Below, piece by piece: positions 14,378 through 22,603 of a stretch of 43,684 nucleotides of DNA. The DNA comes from BOG-1112 sp964635325. GTDB lineage: Bacteria; Bdellovibrionota_B; Oligoflexia; Oligoflexales; Bog-1112. The notes below the pieces were generated by a model, which ran no database searches, was not told where the DNA came from, and saw only the letters and a list, made by a program, of their open reading frames with translations. Position 1 is the stretch's first letter; each line of letters begins with the position of its first letter. The DNA lies in NCBI GenBank assembly GCA_964635325.1, contig CAZWOL010000023.1:1-43684 (forward strand), given 5' to 3'. A program made the translations under genes and the position numbers.

Positions 14378-16160
14378 GATGTCCGCTATCGCTTGAGCCC
14401 ATGACGACATTCCTTTGCGGGAAGTACTCGTTCCAACGTTCATCGACACGTTTGGCTGTCTCATCATCGCAGAAGAGTTCCTTTGGATACCACGGCTTCA
14501 TGCGGGCATCGATCACGATTGGCCCGGTGAATGAAGTATGCAAGCGTCGCAGCTGCACATCTTGTGCATGAATATCTGCTGCAGGTTCAAAGCGTGTAAA
14601 CGTAGTCCACAAAAATGCAGCTTCCGATGCAAGTGCTTTTGCCAGAGAGTCCACGGCAATGATCAGGGGCCAGTCCCTAAATTCGATGCGATGAGCTAGA
14701 TCACTAACACATTCTTGATCGCTGCTAAAGCTAGGAATTTCAAGTACCAGACAACCTGGGCAAAATGCTCTTGCTTGGCGCACTGGACGAGGGAGCTCCC
14801 GATTTTCAAAACTGTGTGGTAGCTGACGAATCGGATCTCCTAAACCAAGTATGATCCCCTTACTACCGTGATTGATCTTGGGTCCGGTGTAGTCTAATGA
14901 GTCCATCGCAAGTTCGGAGACTATGTAGAGATCTTTTTCCCACTGCACACGTTCCAAAATATGGATGAGCACTGAGCGAAAGTCTCGCAAATCCATTTTG
15001 CGATCGAGAACCAAAAGAAACTTTGTCAACGACAACTGTCCCTCACCCAAAATACGAAAGGCAGCTGTCATGGCTTCGCGACTAAAACGCTCTTTGATCA
15101 CAGCTGCTGTGAGTGCATGAAAGCCGGTTTCACCGTAGCTCCATAGCTCTTCGACCTGTGGCATCACTAGAGGAAACAAGGGTGAGAGCATCTCTTGCAA
15201 GTAGTCACCGAGATAAAAATCTTCCTGACGAGGCTTGCCAACGACGGTAGCTGGAAAAATAGGACTATCCGCATGCAGAATGTTGCGCACACGAAACACT
15301 GGGTAGTCATGCTGCAAGGAGTAGTACCCGTAGTGATCACCGAAGGGTCCCTCAGGTCGTCGCACATGTGGTGGCACCTCTCCCTGCAAGCAAAACTCAA
15401 AGTCCAGAAGATGTGACGATGCATGATCTGCACCCTTTGCACGACGTAGTTTGCTGCCCAAAACTAACGACGCCAGAAGAAGCTCGGGTACATTTTCTGG
15501 TAGTGGAGCAATCGCTGACAAAAGCAGAGCAGGTGGTCCTCCTAAGTAGATATTTACAGGTAGGGACCTGTTCTCTTGTTCAGCTTCGTAGAGATGGTAG
15601 CCACCTCCCTTCCCAATTTGAAAGTGCATCCCTGTTTCTTCTGGGGAGAAGATCTGCACGCGATAGATGCCAAGATTTTCTCCCTTGTGCCCTCGGGTAT
15701 GTACGAGAGGCAATGTAAGGAAGGGTCCACCGTCTTCGATCCAACTTGTGATCGCAGGTAGTTCTGTGAGATTAGCGCCTGGTATGCGGCGCAATGAGTG
15801 GTCGTTTACAGAACGCGTGCCTACCCTGAGTAAGTCAAAGGCCGTATTTCGAAATTTCCAGGCCTTGCCCAAGGTTGGAGGTACAGCAGTCTCTGCAATG
15901 TGCACGAGAGTACGTAAGAAATTTTCCGGACGCTTACCAAACGCAAGGTCCACACGTTTTTTTGTACCGAACAAGTTGGTGACAACGGGAAAGCTCTTGC
16001 CCTTCACATTTTGAAAGAGCAGAGCGGGGCCATTTGCCGCAATGATTCGACGGTGAATCTCTGCAATTTCGAGATAGGGATCGACCGGTGCTGTGATTGT
16101 GACTATTTCTTTTTCAGCAGCTAGGGCGCGTATAAAAGATTTTAGATTGTTGAAGCTCAT
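14370..16160 (-). CDS. ubiD: UbiD-family decarboxylase
   Basis: A prenylated-FMN-dependent aromatic-acid decarboxylase of quinone biosynthesis. The family core is clear: an N-terminal FN-L-FG-KKR segment, the central EVPPHVRRPEGPFGDHYGYY (Arg and Glu around the prFMN site) and later HGSKGIILGLGD. With 596 residues it is longer than E. coli UbiD (about 500) and closer to the long forms linked to futalosine-pathway menaquinone synthesis, so it may act on a menaquinone intermediate. That assignment is an inference: no mqn, ubi or ubiX gene is nearby. The ATG at 16160 starts the typical N-terminus. The stop lies inside a palindromic repeat, so the last residues may be recent additions. A 67-base gap separates it from the ABC-F gene downstream. 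Confidence 0.85.
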   Translation of the reverse strand: MSFNNLKSFIRALAAEKEIVTITAPVDPYLEIAEIHRRIIAANGPALLFQNVKGKSFPVVTNLFGTKKRVDLAFGKRPENFLRTLVHIAETAVPPTLGKAWKFRNTAFDLLRVGTRSVNDHSLRRIPGANLTELPAITSWIEDGGPFLTLPLVHTRGHKGENLGIYRVQIFSPEETGMHFQIGKGGGYHLYEAEQENRSLPVNIYLGGPPALLLSAIAPLPENVPELLLASLVLGSKLRRAKGADHASSHLLDFEFCLQGEVPPHVRRPEGPFGDHYGYYSLQHDYPVFRVRNILHADSPIFPATVVGKPRQEDFYLGDYLQEMLSPLFPLVMPQVEELWSYGETGFHALTAAVIKERFSREAMTAAFRILGEGQLSLTKFLLVLDRKMDLRDFRSVLIHILERVQWEKDLYIVSELAMDSLDYTGPKINHGSKGIILGLGDPIRQLPHSFENRELPRPVRQARAFCPGCLVLEIPSFSSDQECVSDLAHRIEFRDWPLIIAVDSLAKALASEAAFLWTTFTRFEPAADIHAQDVQLRRLHTSFTGPIVIDARMKPWYPKELFCDDETAKRVDERWNEYFPQRNVVMGSSDSGHLG

Positions 16161-16378
16161 GGTGTATGCACTCTTAATGAGTTTTCATTTTGCCTTCTCC
16201 GTTGCTATGCGACTTTGCAAACTTTGGCAAGGAGAGTCACTCGACTCTGTTTGGGCTGGAATTTTTTTACAGTAGTCCGTCCCGCGTGTTTTTTTCGAGA
16301 CTTTCCCATCAAAAACTTAATAACAAACCTTTAACGTGCCTCTCCGTGATGGATGGAACTCTTTCATGAGGAGAAACT

Positions 16379-16612
16379 ATGTTAGGTCTAAGTTTAAAAC
16401 GAACCCAAAGTGTCTGTGGATCTGCATTGCTTGCAGCTATTTCTATTTTTGCATTGCCAGCAGTTGCTTTTGATTATGACTATGATCCAGCTGTTGTTGT
16501 CGTTGATCCTTTGCCTCCGGTAGTCGTAGTCGATGACTACGACTACTACGATGACTATGACTACGATTATTTGCTACCAGCACCTGGTTTGAGCGTCGTC
16601 ATTACACCTTAA
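16379..16612 (+). CDS. small secreted Asp/Tyr/Val-rich protein
   Basis: No known family. The ATG at 16379 follows TGAGGAG at good spacing. A signal peptide (hydrophobic stretch ending ALPAVA|F, about residue 30) precedes a mature part of about 47 residues dominated by Asp, Tyr, Val and Pro: DYDYDP, VVVVDP, then a run of D and Y, and a C-terminal LLPAPGLSVVITP. Its end matches that of the next gene, so the two are paralogues. The mature peptide is strongly acidic. Possible roles (metal binding, surface coat, tyrosine-rich matrix) are guesses. Confidence 0.65.
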   Translation: MLGLSLKRTQSVCGSALLAAISIFALPAVAFDYDYDPAVVVVDPLPPVVVVDDYDYYDDYDYDYLLPAPGLSVVITP

Positions 16613-16649
16613 AGTAAGATACATACACACTTATTATGCGGAGCCAATG

Positions 16650-17126
16650 ATGGTCGGAGCATTTTCTAAAATTCTGCACCGATGTTTTGCATATGCATTC
16701 ATCGGTTTTCTTAGCATGCAGGCACTAGCTGCTGATGATTACGGTGGGTTCGATGACGATTTTGACTCGTCCTCGTCTACATCTACAATATTTGTAGATC
16801 CAGGACCCAGCGTGGTATTCCCTGATGATGGACCTATTTGGAGTGGTCCGAACGACTACGGTCCAAACGACTATGGTCCATGGGATGATGGGTACTACTA
16901 CGATTATATGCCAGCACCGAGTGGAGTTGGTGTCGTGATTATTCCAGGGACGAGCCATCGAGGGTCCAAGGTGGGTCACCATCGACCCAAGGCTCCAAAA
17001 ATTGGTGGAGGCAGCAGCAATAGCAACCCTTCACGGAATCGTAGTCGTGCACGCAGTGATGCGAGTGCAGTTGCTCCTGCACTGATACCAATCATTCTCT
17101 ATATCATTGCTCCTCAGGGCTATTGA
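16650..17126 (+). CDS. secreted Asp/Tyr/Gly-rich protein, paralogue of the 16379 gene
   Basis: No known family. Two ATGs lie side by side at 16647 and 16650; the second has the better distance from GGAG. A signal peptide ends near ALAADD. The mature protein has an acidic D/Y/G/P part with a short tandem GPNDYGPNDYGP, then YYYDYMPAPSGVGVVIIPG, which matches YDYDYLLPAPGLSVVITP in the upstream gene. Unlike that gene it continues into a basic region (HHRPKAPK, SRNRSRARS) and a hydrophobic C-terminus (VAPALIPIILYIIAPQGY) that may anchor it. The 37-base gap to the previous gene suggests one transcript. Their shared end points to duplication followed by divergence. Confidence 0.65.
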   Translation: MVGAFSKILHRCFAYAFIGFLSMQALAADDYGGFDDDFDSSSSTSTIFVDPGPSVVFPDDGPIWSGPNDYGPNDYGPWDDGYYYDYMPAPSGVGVVIIPGTSHRGSKVGHHRPKAPKIGGGSSNSNPSRNRSRARSDASAVAPALIPIILYIIAPQGY

Positions 17127-17153
17127 GTGCTTTGTGGTGACGCAATGTATTTT

Positions 17154-18266
17154 TCAAAGCTCAGGACAGTGACCTTCCAAAGTTTGGATCCATTCATGGA
17201 TGAGTTTTAGGCCCTCCTCATGCTGCAAGGATCGGCCCAACTCCGGCATCATGGTGCCTGGGTCCAAACTTTTCATACGATTGTATAGTATCGAATGTTC
17301 GGGATCACCTGGAACAATATCAAAGCGTCCACCATAACTTGCGTTGCCTGCAGCGACAGGAGACTTGCAGATGCCGGTGTGTATCGAACTTGCTAAAGAC
17401 GTGTCAAGCCATAGCGCAGAGGATTTGGCGCTTCCAGTTGCACTATGGCAGTGCGCACAGTTGATGTTGAGGTAGGCGCGAGCTCGTACATCCAAACTTT
17501 GGGAGCGATCGTTCCATGAAAATTCGTGAGGACGGGTATCACGATTACTGAGGCCTTCAATCTTGCCTTCTTTTTCCCAGACATCCAGCTGGTTCATAGC
17601 GTCGCTTCGGAAGGGACTTGCAATATTAAGAGCGGACAGCTTAGGCCCGATGGGTTGCATGGTTTTGCGAAAGCCCTCCTGCTTGGTATGGCAAGACTGG
17701 CATTGGTTAAAGTTGGGAACGTGATACCAAAATTCTTTGCGCTCTCCTTTAAGAGTCACAGTCAAACGTTGGCGAGCTCCTCCGAGTTTGAGAAAGGCCT
17801 CGGTTTGCTCTTCGTTCCATACGTAGCTCAGTCCCTTCCATGTGTTGTTTTGATTAACAAGTAGTCGTGTTTCTATGAGTTGCTTGCCATTGAGGGGAGC
17901 TGCAGACCCTGTAAAACGCTGTGGTGAATCTTTACGATCATAGCTGAAGGTCTTGCTAATAATAGTGCCTGATGGAAAGACAAGGAGTCCTGTCGTTGAC
18001 TGTATCTTCGTATGTGGTGGCAGAAATATGCTGCGAAATTTATGCGCATAGTCGGAGAACAATTCGTTCTGCAAAGTGTATGGAAAAGTGCTCTCATGCA
18101 GATCAAGAAACGCACCTTTTTTTGCAAAGATGGGCCACTCCGAGAGCTTTTGTGGATAGCTCGACATATTTGCTAGACCTAAAGACGAGGCGAACCCGCA
18201 GATAAGTACGAGAGAGTTTTTATGCCTACAATAGAACCGGACTAAGCTTTTCCAAATTGCATTCAT
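17154..18266 (-). CDS. SO2930-type dihaem c-type cytochrome
   Basis: A periplasmic cytochrome with two CxxCH haem-binding sites, CQSCH near residue 188 and CAHCH near 270, and a signal peptide (NSLVLICGFASSLGLA). The N-terminal half (WPIFAKKGAFLDLHESTFPYTLQNELFSDYAHKFR split across residues 43-80) and the ending PGDPEHSILYNRM...MMPELGR match the SO2930 family. That family is known to occur next to parallel beta-helix proteins, as here: the upstream gene overlaps it by 41 bases, indicating coupled translation. The function of the pair is not established; an electron-transfer role for this protein follows from the haems. The start is ATG at 18266, weakly supported by ribosome site but needed for the signal peptide. 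Confidence 0.82.
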   Translation of the reverse strand: MNAIWKSLVRFYCRHKNSLVLICGFASSLGLANMSSYPQKLSEWPIFAKKGAFLDLHESTFPYTLQNELFSDYAHKFRSIFLPPHTKIQSTTGLLVFPSGTIISKTFSYDRKDSPQRFTGSAAPLNGKQLIETRLLVNQNNTWKGLSYVWNEEQTEAFLKLGGARQRLTVTLKGERKEFWYHVPNFNQCQSCHTKQEGFRKTMQPIGPKLSALNIASPFRSDAMNQLDVWEKEGKIEGLSNRDTRPHEFSWNDRSQSLDVRARAYLNINCAHCHSATGSAKSSALWLDTSLASSIHTGICKSPVAAGNASYGGRFDIVPGDPEHSILYNRMKSLDPGTMMPELGRSLQHEEGLKLIHEWIQTLEGHCPEL

Positions 18267-19404
18267 GGGGACTCAAACTCCGTGATTCCGCAACAACATT
18301 TAAGAAGTTAAAACCCAGATTGTTTTGTATGCAGATGTGTTCGTCTTGTGGCAAAACTTTGGCCTCATCCACTAGCCCGTCATAAAGGATGGAGGGGAAG
18401 GGGAGTCCAAAGTTTCTTTGAACCTCCGCAATGAATTCTTGCGATAGTTTGGAGCTGCCCCCCTGCGGGTTTGTACCTCCACCTGTTGCCGTATTCTCGT
18501 AGAGGAACAAAGACTTCGGATAGGGGTCATAATTTTTGTCATCTGTAGGACGCTGTGAGAGCAGATAATTTGCGAGCACTATGTGTGCGGTATGATGGTC
18601 TTCAAAACGATTATGAAATACTTCGACGTTTTTGTTGGCAAAGATCATCAGTCCCGTGCCTCCTGGTACATCCGACAAGGCGTTGCCTATGGGGGCTTCG
18701 TTTTTTGCGTTGTTTGCGATCAGAGTATTGTTGAACACTCGCGTGTAGCGGCCATAGCGTGAGAGGCCCGGAAGATTAAAAACCAAAATACCTGCTGTAT
18801 TTTGCGTTACGAGATTATCATACACGTCAGCGTGTTCAGTGTTTTCGATCTCGATGCCTGCAATGTTTTTAGATACATGATTGCGACGAACGATCACCGA
18901 TTCGGATTGTCCAACGTAAATGCCTGAGTCCAACGCACCGGAGGCATATGAGTCTTCAATCAAAATATTGCGAGACAAAACAGGATAGAACCCATAGGCA
19001 CCATGTGAAGTGATCGGGCCCTCCGTCCAATCGACACGCATGCGACGCACCGTAATACCATCTACACTATTCCATTTGATGCCATCACCCTTGGTATTGC
19101 GAATCGTGAAGTCCTCAAGCGTAGAATGGTTGGAGCTGATCATCAGCCCCTCGGCGCCTGTGGTCTGAGACCCAAACAAGAGTATGCTTTTGTCGATGCC
19201 TTTGCCTCGGACTGTTACATTGTCAACGCTTAGCGAAAGTGGAGTGTCGCATTCGAAAGTACCTTCGGGTATTTCGATCACAGATCCGGGTTCTGCCATG
19301 ATGAGAGCGTTGAGTAGCTCTTCGGGAAATGGTATTGCCAACGCGATTGGACTCTTTAGAAAGGTCAAGATGCCTAAGAAAAACCACAGAGACCGTCTGA
19401 TCAT
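18226..19404 (-). CDS. parallel beta-helix repeat protein, partner of the dihaem cytochrome
   Basis: A secreted right-handed beta-helix protein. After a signal peptide (FLGILTFLKSPIALA) come stacked repeats of about 22 residues: VTVRGKGIDKS, STLEDFTIRNTKGDGIKW, ITVRRMRVDW, ILIEDSYASGALDSGIYV, VIVRRNHVSKNIAGIEIEN, ADVYDNLVTQNTAGILVFN. This is the pattern of carbohydrate-active beta-helix enzymes such as mannuronan epimerase and pectate lyase-like folds. The gene overlaps the dihaem cytochrome gene, the two-gene arrangement known for these families. A polysaccharide-binding or -modifying role is an inference, and I see no assignable catalytic residues. It is divergent from the 19497 gene with a 92-base intergenic region. 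Confidence 0.8.
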   Translation of the reverse strand: MIRRSLWFFLGILTFLKSPIALAIPFPEELLNALIMAEPGSVIEIPEGTFECDTPLSLSVDNVTVRGKGIDKSILLFGSQTTGAEGLMISSNHSTLEDFTIRNTKGDGIKWNSVDGITVRRMRVDWTEGPITSHGAYGFYPVLSRNILIEDSYASGALDSGIYVGQSESVIVRRNHVSKNIAGIEIENTEHADVYDNLVTQNTAGILVFNLPGLSRYGRYTRVFNNTLIANNAKNEAPIGNALSDVPGGTGLMIFANKNVEVFHNRFEDHHTAHIVLANYLLSQRPTDDKNYDPYPKSLFLYENTATGGGTNPQGGSSKLSQEFIAEVQRNFGLPFPSILYDGLVDEAKVLPQDEHICIQNNLGFNFLNVVAESRSLSPHECNLEKLSPVLL

Positions 19405-19496
19405 CGCTGAGTACCCCGCAAATTAAACCTTACAAAACTTAAAATTTAGCGTAAACCGTCTTGGTATTTTATTAACAACTTTGCTAGGACTTGCTT

Positions 19497-20225
19497 ATGT
19501 CAGTGAATGCTTCGTCTAAGATTGTACAAAGATTTCCCATCTATGCAATGCTAAGCCTCTTGAGCGTACAGTGCATGTTGCCACTGGAAGTTTTCGCCAA
19601 GCTTCCAGATGATGAAGATGTGAGGGAGGAGCAGCGTGTTTGGGATGCAGAAGAGACAGAAGACGATGCAAACGTTCCGTCTCATTTGCTATACGTGACG
19701 ACAGTCTCAAGTGGCATTGGTTTTTTGCTTTCTAAAATAATATTTAAATATTGTCTACGTCCTTGGCTTCCTCAGAGGCAGCCACTCGTAGCCATTCCCA
19801 AAGCAGCAGTGCCTTTTGACAACACGAAAAAAGCTTCTGATGACAAAAAGAAGCCCCAGACTCCCAAAGTTCAGGAGACGAAGTTCTCTGCAGATTCCTG
19901 TACGTGTGAGCCATTTGTGTATGATGCACCGAAATTTTTGACAGAGAGAGAGCAGGAGGCTCAAGAACTGAAAACAAAAGTGGATGCATTAAAACAGAAT
20001 ATGCGCACCCAACTGATGGCTTATAAAAAGGCAAAAAAGGCAAAAAAGATAACACAACAAGAAGATCAAGAGGAGATGAGGAGGATAGCAGTAACACTAA
20101 GAGCGCTCTATGACGCAGTCATAAGTCTCGATTCTGATCTCAAAGATGAAGATTTGATGTCTGAAGTATTTGCAATTTGTGATCACGTCCTCAATCCAAA
20201 GCCAAAGGATAAAAAGCGTAAATAG
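19497..20225 (+). CDS. exported single-pass membrane protein of unknown function
   Basis: No family recognised. ATG 19497 has AGGA seven bases upstream and is preferred to the in-frame TTG at 19491. The 242-residue product has a signal peptide (IYAMLSLLSVQCMLPLEVFA|K), about 45 acidic residues, a transmembrane helix (LLYVTTVSSGIGFLLSKIIF) and a Lys/Glu-rich C-terminal half predicted as coiled coil (EREQEAQELKTKVDALKQ onward), with the pair CTC in its middle. The topology would put the coiled coil in the cytoplasm if the signal peptide is cleaved. It opens a run of four plus-strand genes for exported proteins. Its C-terminus is Lys-rich (KPKPKDKKRK split by Asn/Pro). Confidence 0.6.
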   Translation: MSVNASSKIVQRFPIYAMLSLLSVQCMLPLEVFAKLPDDEDVREEQRVWDAEETEDDANVPSHLLYVTTVSSGIGFLLSKIIFKYCLRPWLPQRQPLVAIPKAAVPFDNTKKASDDKKKPQTPKVQETKFSADSCTCEPFVYDAPKFLTEREQEAQELKTKVDALKQNMRTQLMAYKKAKKAKKITQQEDQEEMRRIAVTLRALYDAVISLDSDLKDEDLMSEVFAICDHVLNPKPKDKKRK

Positions 20226-20253
20226 CGCGTTCATAGCCTAGAAGAAAACGCAT

Positions 20254-20308
20254 CACCTCGAGTATAATGGTTACAAAACCATCACTCTTAGACGACAACC
20301 TCGAGGTG
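20254..20308 (+). promoter_or_regulatory. possible promoter/operator with CTCGAG inverted repeat
   Basis: CACCTCGAG (20254-20262) and CTCGAGGTG (20300-20308) are exact complements. Between them, TATAAT at 20263-20268 is a good -10 candidate, though no clear -35 is seen. The right arm contains the ribosome site (GAGGTG) of the lipoprotein gene at 20312. The pair could be a repressor site spanning the promoter; an RNA hairpin would form only on transcripts from further upstream. Confidence 0.35.
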
Positions 20309-20311
20309 TTT

Positions 20312-21520
20312 ATGAACAAATTGGTTTTTTGCATTCTGCTCGCATCTTGTGCAAGTACTCGCTCACAGAAAGAGAACGCTGCATCGAAAGGTGCAAACAA
20401 CGACTCATCCCATCTGGCTCTTGCTGTTCCCTTTGAAGGTGCAGAAGAACGACTAGATGGATCTACACTCCAAGCGGAAATGAAAGCAAGTCCTGTTGCA
20501 GCTGGCAAGCTAAACGGTGCTAGCTTTGAACTCACCTCTGTAGATCGCGGTGCGCAGTTTGTTGAGTGGGAGGCCTGCTCTGTCGCAAATCCTGCATCCT
20601 GCGTGCGTGGTGCAACATGCTCGCAAGTTCAAGAAAATTATGCAATGCCAGCTGGAGATGTGCAGGTCAGCTACCGTGCCTGTCGTCACCCCGACTTTGC
20701 TACATCCGACAAGCGATGTGGTCCATCCAAAAAATTGCACGTGCGAATCGACGCAAATAGTGCAAAAGCCCATATGCTAGCTAAAAAGATGGAAGAGCTC
20801 TCTCAACAGATCAAGGATAAGAGTGAAAAAGTACGTCAGCATATCGGTGAATTCAAGAACACCTACACTCCTAGCACCGATCCTAAACAAGAGAGTGCAG
20901 ATAACATGCTTCTCAACCAGTTGGGATTCAATCCCTGCGTGTTGGGGCAACTCTATTCGGACCCTATCTACGATGACTTAAAAAAGCAGGTTGCACAGAA
21001 AAGTACCGACCTAGCAAAGCAAGAAGGTCTGCATCTGTCAGAAGGAGCGGACACTACTGGGCGACTGCTCTTTGCAGTAGGAGCGATCGGACTGACTCTT
21101 ACGGCAGCGGGATACTATGTAAGGGATAATGCGACAGCGTGGGAGAGTACCTTAGCAAATTTTACAGAGCGGACTCATACATTTACGACACGGACGGCAG
21201 GGCGTGGGTCCTTTTGGAGATTTTATCAGCAGGGCTCTATAGGTCAGCGAGTGCAAAAAATCGCCAGTGATGCAGGCAAAACAATTCATAGAAAAGTAGT
21301 TGTTGCGCAGCCCAAAACCTACGCAGGAGCTGCTATAGGTTTTGGTGTCACGACAGCTGTTGGGATCATAACCTGGGCGATCGGTTCCTCGAATCTGGCA
21401 GAGTCTCCTCAGCAGAAGGCAATGGGGGCCCTTGCTTTTGTCGAGAAAGAAATCGATGCTTTGCGAAGCGAACGTGAAAAGCTTTTGGAAGAAATCCAAC
21501 CTGCTCTTGTTGGTGAGTGA
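20312..21520 (+). CDS. lipoprotein with two transmembrane segments, unknown function
   Basis: No family recognised. ATG 20312 has GAGGTG upstream and gives a classical lipoprotein signal, MNKLVFCILLASC with the lipobox LASC. The frame's earlier ATG at 20267 would spoil this. Residues about 60-165 form a Cys-rich region (CSVANPASC, CSQVQENY, CRHPDF, RCGPSKK), perhaps disulphide-bonded. A helical stretch follows, then two hydrophobic segments (LLFAVGAIGLTLTAAGYYV and AAIGFGVTTAVGIITWAIG) and a C-terminal coiled coil (EKEIDALRSEREKLLEEI). Lipid anchor plus two membrane helices is an unusual combination. Second gene of the exported-protein cluster. Confidence 0.62.
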   Translation: MNKLVFCILLASCASTRSQKENAASKGANNDSSHLALAVPFEGAEERLDGSTLQAEMKASPVAAGKLNGASFELTSVDRGAQFVEWEACSVANPASCVRGATCSQVQENYAMPAGDVQVSYRACRHPDFATSDKRCGPSKKLHVRIDANSAKAHMLAKKMEELSQQIKDKSEKVRQHIGEFKNTYTPSTDPKQESADNMLLNQLGFNPCVLGQLYSDPIYDDLKKQVAQKSTDLAKQEGLHLSEGADTTGRLLFAVGAIGLTLTAAGYYVRDNATAWESTLANFTERTHTFTTRTAGRGSFWRFYQQGSIGQRVQKIASDAGKTIHRKVVVAQPKTYAGAAIGFGVTTAVGIITWAIGSSNLAESPQQKAMGALAFVEKEIDALRSEREKLLEEIQPALVGE

Positions 21521-21669
21521 CTTCCATCCCAAGCTCCAGCCTTTAGCAAGTCTCAAGTTTTATTAGGTTTTATTAGCTATTTTATTGGTGCTTGATTTTG
21601 AGGCATATCTATGCCATTCAGGCATTTGTAATTACTCCTATTTCTAAATTATGAATACATAGGGATAGC

Positions 21670-22521
21670 ATGCGATCTGCATTGAAATTTTTATTATCTT
21701 TTTGTTTTAGCGTCCTGATAATCCAGTGTGGCTCAAAAAAATCTACAGCTAATACAGCAGAGCCTGCTGCCGATGATAGACCGGAAGGACTCACCAATCC
21801 CAAAGGCACACCCGAGAAAACTCCCGATCCGGAACCTAATACTGGAGCGAATGCTGGTACTGGTGCAGGTGACTCCACAAATACTGGTGCAGATGTTGGA
21901 GCGAATGCTGGTACTGGTGCAGGTGACTCCACAGATACTACAGATGCTGGTGTCGGAACGGATGCTGGTGCAGATACCAACGAAATTGCCAAACAAGCAC
22001 GACTCGATCAGAGCCTTGCGATAACAGGATCGCTGTTAGGGAATTTAGGCGCGGATGGCTTAAGTTCAGGATTTAATAACGCTCTAAGTGTAGTTCGTAA
22101 GTATCTGAGAAAGAATCTTCAAAATTTTATAGAACAAGTCTCTTCGGAGAAGTATCTAGAGTTCTTTGCAGCTTTGAGAAAGAATTATGCAGAGCAAACG
22201 AATAGCTCAGTCAATGCTTTCATCCCTTTTGAAGTAGCAAAGAATCAATGGAAAGTGGCTTTCACGTCCGAACAAACTGAACTTATTGCGCAAATCGAGG
22301 CTTCTAAAGGACTCTTGCTCAAGAGTATTTGTGGAGATGACACCATCGAAATTGAAGCTGACAGAGTGGCTTTAGCTGATGGTACTTGTGACAAGGAGAA
22401 CGAAAAGAAGCTTACAGATTTTTTCAGTGAAGTCATGGTAGGAGCCACATTTAATGGTCTCTTGAACACTCTCGATGACGGGCAAAAATTCCTTGATAAA
22501 TGGGATGTTCTTAAAAAATAA
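21670..22521 (+). CDS. probable lipoprotein with Gly/Ala/Thr repeat linker
   Basis: No family recognised. ATG 21670 follows AGGGATAG. The N-terminus has a lipoprotein-like signal (FLLSFCFSVLIIQC|GSKKS), though Gln before the Cys is not standard. Residues about 30-110 are a flexible Pro/Asp/Gly/Thr linker containing a repeated segment GANAGTGAGDST. The C-terminal 170 residues (from IAKQARLDQ) are predicted helical, with a few Cys (SICGDDTIEI, GTCDKENE). This has the look of an anchored globular domain on a spacer. It lies between two other exported-protein genes, with 149- and 82-base gaps that are AT-rich and show no clear signals. Confidence 0.6.
   Translation: MRSALKFLLSFCFSVLIIQCGSKKSTANTAEPAADDRPEGLTNPKGTPEKTPDPEPNTGANAGTGAGDSTNTGADVGANAGTGAGDSTDTTDAGVGTDAGADTNEIAKQARLDQSLAITGSLLGNLGADGLSSGFNNALSVVRKYLRKNLQNFIEQVSSEKYLEFFAALRKNYAEQTNSSVNAFIPFEVAKNQWKVAFTSEQTELIAQIEASKGLLLKSICGDDTIEIEADRVALADGTCDKENEKKLTDFFSEVMVGATFNGLLNTLDDGQKFLDKWDVLKK
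21844..21939. repeat. two copies of a 54-bp-period repeat in the lipoprotein linker
   Basis: About 40 bases beginning GGAGCGAATGCTGGTACTGG at 21844 recur at 21898 with one change. They code for GANAGTGAGDST plus flanks. The same 54-bp period appears in the neighbouring gene at 23486, though the sequences are unrelated. Confidence 0.85.
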
Positions 22522-22603
22522 GAGCTAGCCAATACAGAATGAACGATTAATTAAATACTAAATACTAGATGAACATAAAATTAATTATCTCACAGGGGTT
22601 AAA

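Noticed and set aside
14303..14467. N-terminal extension of the ABC-F protein
   Set aside because: It overlaps the ubiD 3' end and a palindromic repeat; the start at 14302 has a good ribosome site and the normal family N-terminus.
16233..16248. 6-bp hairpin AGAGTC/GACTCT upstream of ubiD as a terminator
   Set aside because: The T-run comes too late after the stem and there is no plus-strand gene before it to terminate.
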